Assembly (NCBI GenBank): GCA_963752745.1
Contig: CAVWAK010000023.1
Span: 1 to 64,000, forward strand
Length of the DNA: 64,000 nucleotides
Reading direction: 5' to 3'
Source of the DNA: Thiogranum sp963752745
Lineage (GTDB): Bacteria > Pseudomonadota > Gammaproteobacteria > DSM-19610
The translations under genes and the position numbers were made by a program. Position 1 is the stretch's first letter, and each line of letters opens with the position of its first letter. Positions 60,867 through 64,000 of the stretch are shown here, piece by piece. The notes below the pieces were generated by a model. It did no database searches. It was given only the letters and a program-made list of their open reading frames with translations, and was not told the DNA's origin.

Positions 60867-61451
60867 ATGGTGGCCAAATCCAATCAAGTCAGAATTATCG
60901 CGGGTCAGTGGCGCGGGCGTAAGCTCGAATTCCCGGATAGTCAGGGTTTGCGGCCCACTTCGGACAGGGTGCGCGAAACCTTGTTCAACTGGCTGGCACC
61001 TGTACTGCCAGGTGCGGTGTGTCTGGATTTGTTCGCGGGCAGTGGCGCATTGGGTTTTGAGGCAGCATCACGTGATGCATCGCGCGTAGTGATGGTTGAA
61101 CAGAATAGTGCCGTGTTCAAGCATCTGCAGGCACAATCGAGAACGCTGTCAGCGCAGGCTGTTGAGTTGGTCAATGCCGATGCGAATGACTATCTGGCTG
61201 GTGTCGATACCGCGTTCGACATCGTGTTTCTCGATCCGCCGTTTGGCAACGCGGAATTGCGCCAGACTGCTATCCGGCGCATTTACGAGCGGCATCTGGT
61301 TAAACCCGGGGGATTAATTTACCTGGAAACCGAAAAAGGCGATATCGGTCCTGAACTCCCGGATAGCTGGCAGACCTATCGGCATAAACAGGCCGGGCAG
61401 GTAGACTATCAGCTGTTAAGCTATACCACTGATTGTATCCAGGATAGATAA
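60867..61451 (+). CDS. rsmD: 16S rRNA (guanine966-N2)-methyltransferase
   Basis: A 194-residue methyltransferase of 16S rRNA G966. The N-terminal IAGQWRGRKLEFPDSQGLRP, LRPTSDRVRETLFNWL, SAM-binding CLDLFAGSGALGFEA and catalytic FLDPPFGN motifs are all present. It is followed by coaD, the standard order. Confidence 0.97.
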   Translation: MVAKSNQVRIIAGQWRGRKLEFPDSQGLRPTSDRVRETLFNWLAPVLPGAVCLDLFAGSGALGFEAASRDASRVVMVEQNSAVFKHLQAQSRTLSAQAVELVNADANDYLAGVDTAFDIVFLDPPFGNAELRQTAIRRIYERHLVKPGGLIYLETEKGDIGPELPDSWQTYRHKQAGQVDYQLLSYTTDCIQDR

Positions 61452-61456
61452 GCACT

Positions 61457-61933
61457 ATGCGCACAGCTGTTTACCCGGGGACCTTTGATCCCATTACCAA
61501 CGGTCACACTGACCTTATTGACCGGGCGGCCCGCCAGTTCGACCGGGTGGTCGTGGCTATTCACCGCAGGACACCAAAACAGCCGGCATTCAATTGGGAG
61601 GAGCGCATCAACCTGGCTCGCCAGGTACTGGAAGGTCATGAAAACGTCGTGGTGGAAGGATTTGATGGATTGTTGGTCGACTTCGTGCGAGAACAGTCAG
61701 CGCAGGTGATTCTACGCGGCCTGCGCGCCGTGTCCGACTTTGAGTACGAATTCCAGCTGGCTAGTATGAATCGCCAGCTGGCGCCGGATATCGAGACCCT
61801 GTTTATGACGCCTGCAGAGCATTATGCGTATGTATCTTCCAGCCTTGTTCGCGAAATTGCAGGACTTGGTGGCGATGTAACGTCTTTTGTCCATAAAGAC
61901 GTAGTGGCTGCATTGGTAAAGCGATTGGGGTAG
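61457..61933 (+). CDS. coaD: Phosphopantetheine adenylyltransferase
   Basis: Penultimate step of coenzyme A synthesis. The 158 residues begin with YPGTFDPITNGHTDLIDRAA, including the T/HxGH nucleotidyltransferase motif, and contain RGLRAVSDFEYEFQLASMNR and the SSSLVREIAGLGGDV motif. It is followed 44 bases later by the ferredoxin gene. Confidence 0.98.
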   Translation: MRTAVYPGTFDPITNGHTDLIDRAARQFDRVVVAIHRRTPKQPAFNWEERINLARQVLEGHENVVVEGFDGLLVDFVREQSAQVILRGLRAVSDFEYEFQLASMNRQLAPDIETLFMTPAEHYAYVSSSLVREIAGLGGDVTSFVHKDVVAALVKRLG

Positions 61934-61977
61934 TATTACCAGATACTTATATATCGGCTGGATTCAGGAGATTCGAT

Positions 61978-62235
61978 ATGGCGTTGATGATCACTGATGA
62001 ATGTATCAATTGTGATGTCTGTGAGCCAGAGTGCCCCAACGGTGCAATCTATCAGGGCGAAGAGATTTACGAGATTGACCCGGATCTGTGTACGGAATGC
62101 GTGGGTCACTACGAAACCTCGCAGTGCGTGGATGTTTGCCCTGTGGACTGCATACCGCTGAACCCGGACCGCGAGGAAACACGTGACGAGCTGATGGAGA
62201 AATACCAGCGCATCACTGACGAGAACGCTGCCTGA
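61978..62235 (+). CDS. YfhL family 2[4Fe-4S] ferredoxin
   Basis: An 85-residue ferredoxin. Cluster ligands are visible as CINCDVCEPECP and CTECVGHYETSQCVDVCPVDC with the extra loop between cysteines typical of the Alvin/YfhL type. The coaD-ferredoxin order is characteristic of gammaproteobacteria. Electron partner unknown. Its terminator appears to lie inside the start of the next gene. Confidence 0.95.
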   Translation: MALMITDECINCDVCEPECPNGAIYQGEEIYEIDPDLCTECVGHYETSQCVDVCPVDCIPLNPDREETRDELMEKYQRITDENAA

Positions 62236-63941
62236 TGATTGCTCTGACCGCTCACCTGGAAAGGCCCCTGTACGGGGCTTTTTTATTGTTTGTCTTATGG
62301 GCTTACGCTGCTGCCGGTATGACAGCCGATGCGCCAGAGCATCCACCAGCCCAGGCAATTGCCAGTGCTCACCCTCTGGCTACCCATGCAGGTATGGCAA
62401 TCCTTGATGACGGCGGGAATGCCTTTGATGCCGCCGTTGCGGTAAGTGCTGCGCTGGCGGTCGTCGAACCGTACAGTTCCGGCATCGGTGGCGGTGGTTT
62501 CTGGCTGTTGCACCGCGCTGTCGATGGCAAGCGGGTCATGCTCGATGGCCGCGAGCGCGCACCTCTGGCGGCGCACCGTGATATGTACCTGGATAAGAAG
62601 GGCGAGGTGGTGCCCGGGCTATCGATGGATGGCCCATTATCCGCCGGGATTCCGGGCGAACCAGCTGCACTGGTGCATCTCGCTGAGCACTATGGCCGGT
62701 TGCCTCTGGCTCGCACACTGGCGCCAGCTATTGAGATCGCGGCAAACGGATTCAAGGTTGATGACTATTATCGGCGCATGGCGCGCTTCCGGCTTAAGGC
62801 ATTACAGCGCTTTCCTGAGTCACGGCGAATTTTTCTTGGTGATGGCGAAGTGCCGGATGTCGGGGCTGTCATCCGGCAGCCGGAACTCGCCTTGACCCTG
62901 AAAGCATTGGCAGAACAGGGGGTGTCCGGTTTCTACGACGGGCCAATTGCCGAGAAGCTGGTAGCGGGCGTGCGCGCCGCCGGTGGTATCTGGAGCCGGA
63001 AAGATTTAACCGATTACCGCGTGATAGAGCGCGAACCCGTGCGCTTCAGTTATCGCGACATGCTTATTACCTCCGCACCACCCCCATCCTCTGGCGGTGT
63101 GGCGCTAGCAACCATGCTGAATATCCTGGAAGGCTATTCTTTGCCGTCGCTGGATGAAGCTGAACGTGTGCACCTGATAGTTGAGGCGATGCGCCGTGCA
63201 TATCGCGACCGTGCCGATTATCTGGGTGACCCCGATTTTGTTGAAGTGCCCGTAGAAAAGCTAATTCACCCGCTGTATGCAGACGGGTTGCGCGCTTCCA
63301 TCCGCAATGATCGCGCCACGTCGAGTGCGGCACTACCGGGCAGTCAATCAATGAACAGTGGATTTCACACCAGTCATTTTTCGGTGCTCGACAGACAAGG
63401 TAACCGGGTCTCGGCTACGCTTACCGTCAACTATCCTTTTGGCTCCGCGTTTGTCGTACCGGGTACAGGTGTGTTGCTGAATGATGAAATGGATGATTTC
63501 TCCGCCAAACCCGGGGTTCCCAACGCTTATGGCCTGGTTGGCGCCGAAGCCAATGCCATTGCACCGGGCAAGCGGCCGCTATCGAGCATGTCTCCCAGCT
63601 TTGTCGACAGTGAACGTGGTGCTGCAATCCTTGGAACACCTGGCGGCAGTCGCATCATCACTATGGTGTTGTTGGGTATTCTGGATCTTGAAGCAGGCGG
63701 CGGGGCCGAGTCATGGGTTTCAGTGCCGAGGTTTCATCACCAGTATCTGCCAGACGTGATCCAGTATGAGCCGGAAACGTTTAATGAGGGCTTGCTTGAA
63801 TCCCTGTCTGCTAAAGGGCATGAATTGAAGTTACTGGGCAGCGAGTACGGGAATATGCAGGCAATTTACTGGGACTTCTCAACTGGAAAGGTTAGTGCAG
63901 CATCAGATCCACGCGCTATCGGGGCAGCGGAAGTTCGTTAA
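62235..63941 (+). CDS. ggt: Gamma-glutamyltransferase
   Basis: Periplasmic glutathione hydrolase/transpeptidase, made as a precursor that self-cleaves. The 568 residues have a hydrophobic signal region (AFLLFVLWAYAAAG), the large-subunit motif SSGIGGGGFWLLH, the cleavage-site region NSGFHTSHFSVLD near 374, with the catalytic Thr in HTSHF, and the small-subunit segments LLNDEMDDFS and KRPLSSMSPSFVD. The ATG overlaps the ferredoxin stop, but a terminator-like hairpin lies at codons 9-17, so a start further down, such as TTG 62287, is possible. After 63941 nothing is seen. Confidence 0.93.
   Translation: MIALTAHLERPLYGAFLLFVLWAYAAAGMTADAPEHPPAQAIASAHPLATHAGMAILDDGGNAFDAAVAVSAALAVVEPYSSGIGGGGFWLLHRAVDGKRVMLDGRERAPLAAHRDMYLDKKGEVVPGLSMDGPLSAGIPGEPAALVHLAEHYGRLPLARTLAPAIEIAANGFKVDDYYRRMARFRLKALQRFPESRRIFLGDGEVPDVGAVIRQPELALTLKALAEQGVSGFYDGPIAEKLVAGVRAAGGIWSRKDLTDYRVIEREPVRFSYRDMLITSAPPPSSGGVALATMLNILEGYSLPSLDEAERVHLIVEAMRRAYRDRADYLGDPDFVEVPVEKLIHPLYADGLRASIRNDRATSSAALPGSQSMNSGFHTSHFSVLDRQGNRVSATLTVNYPFGSAFVVPGTGVLLNDEMDDFSAKPGVPNAYGLVGAEANAIAPGKRPLSSMSPSFVDSERGAAILGTPGGSRIITMVLLGILDLEAGGGAESWVSVPRFHHQYLPDVIQYEPETFNEGLLESLSAKGHELKLLGSEYGNMQAIYWDFSTGKVSAASDPRAIGAAEVR
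62260..62287 (+). terminator. Terminator-like hairpin at the start of ggt
   Basis: AAGGCCCC-TGTAC-GGGGCTT followed by TTTT at 62281-62284 looks like an intrinsic terminator for the ferredoxin gene, with one bulged G. It lies inside the annotated ggt frame. Confidence 0.6.
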
Positions 63942-64000
63942 CCGGTAACGTAAAGGCTGGAAGGTGCGGCAGATAAAAAATCCTGCCATGGCGTATTGCT

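Noticed and set aside
1..64000. tRNA, rRNA, CRISPR arrays, complete insertion sequences or prophage
   Set aside because: No cloverleaf-like sequences, regularly spaced repeats or transposase/integrase genes were seen on either strand.

Overview
The window looks like the chromosome of an aerobic, respiring gammaproteobacterium. Several gene orders are classical for that class: parB-atpI-atpB-atpE, ftsY-ftsE-ftsX-(x)-rpoH, M16-M16-(x)-rsmD-coaD-ferredoxin, comF/bioBFHCD, and a full ccoNOQPGHIS cluster. It carries both an aa3-type and a cbb3-type oxidase, makes biotin, and has a VPLPA/PEP-CTERM-type secreted protein, so an exosortase is expected elsewhere. No tRNA, rRNA, CRISPR array, intact insertion sequence or phage gene was seen.

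Layout. 1-2430: parB (cut by the window edge, with an apparent frameshift) and the start of the ATP synthase operon, which breaks inside atpE; atpF-H-A-G-D-C are absent. 2631-4135: an exported protein of unknown function and ubiA. 4150-12893 (minus strand): a nine-gene operon encoding an ExbB/TolQ-ExbD-ExbD-TonB/AgmX-like proton-driven complex with three TPR proteins and two small conserved exported proteins. It resembles the Agl-Glt type of envelope machine. 13205-26309: an outer-membrane and secreted redox region. A minus-strand unit encodes an HzsA-like dihaem lipoprotein, two beta-barrel proteins (one with an SH3-type domain), a TlpA thioredoxin, DUF4266, DUF3570 and the flavin transferase ApbE. 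A divergent plus-strand unit encodes a monohaem cytochrome, a LamG-dihaem lipoprotein and a Tat-exported DUF1501-like protein. The shared intergenic region carries two CRP-type boxes, each in class II position relative to a -10 element.

26342-31950: comF and the biotin operon bioBFHCD, with a BirA-type operator between them. 31951-33631: a Sel1-repeat protein, an AT-rich spacer with a 26-bp palindrome, and a DUF2244 protein. 33711-40747: aa3 oxidase genes (coxB with a fused cytochrome c, coxA, coxC) and assembly factors (ctaG, SURF1, SCO-like, cyoE); ctaA is not in the cluster. 40814-43383: a perfect FNR/Anr box, a cysteine-rich LuxR-type regulator and two tandem glycosyltransferase-like paralogues. 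43556-52086: the cbb3 oxidase cluster ccoNOQPGHIS plus a 30-residue membrane ORF.

52177-57218 (minus strand): rpoH, a two-receiver diguanylate cyclase, ftsX, ftsE and ftsY. The rpoH leader carries a sigma-E-like promoter whose -10 lies inside a perfect CIRCE operator. 57289-63941: an M16 protease pair, the VPLPA-CTERM protein, rsmD, coaD, ferredoxin and gamma-glutamyltransferase.

The most promising block is 4150-26309, where an energised trans-envelope machine lies beside an outer-membrane cytochrome/flavin export cluster with its own paired promoters.
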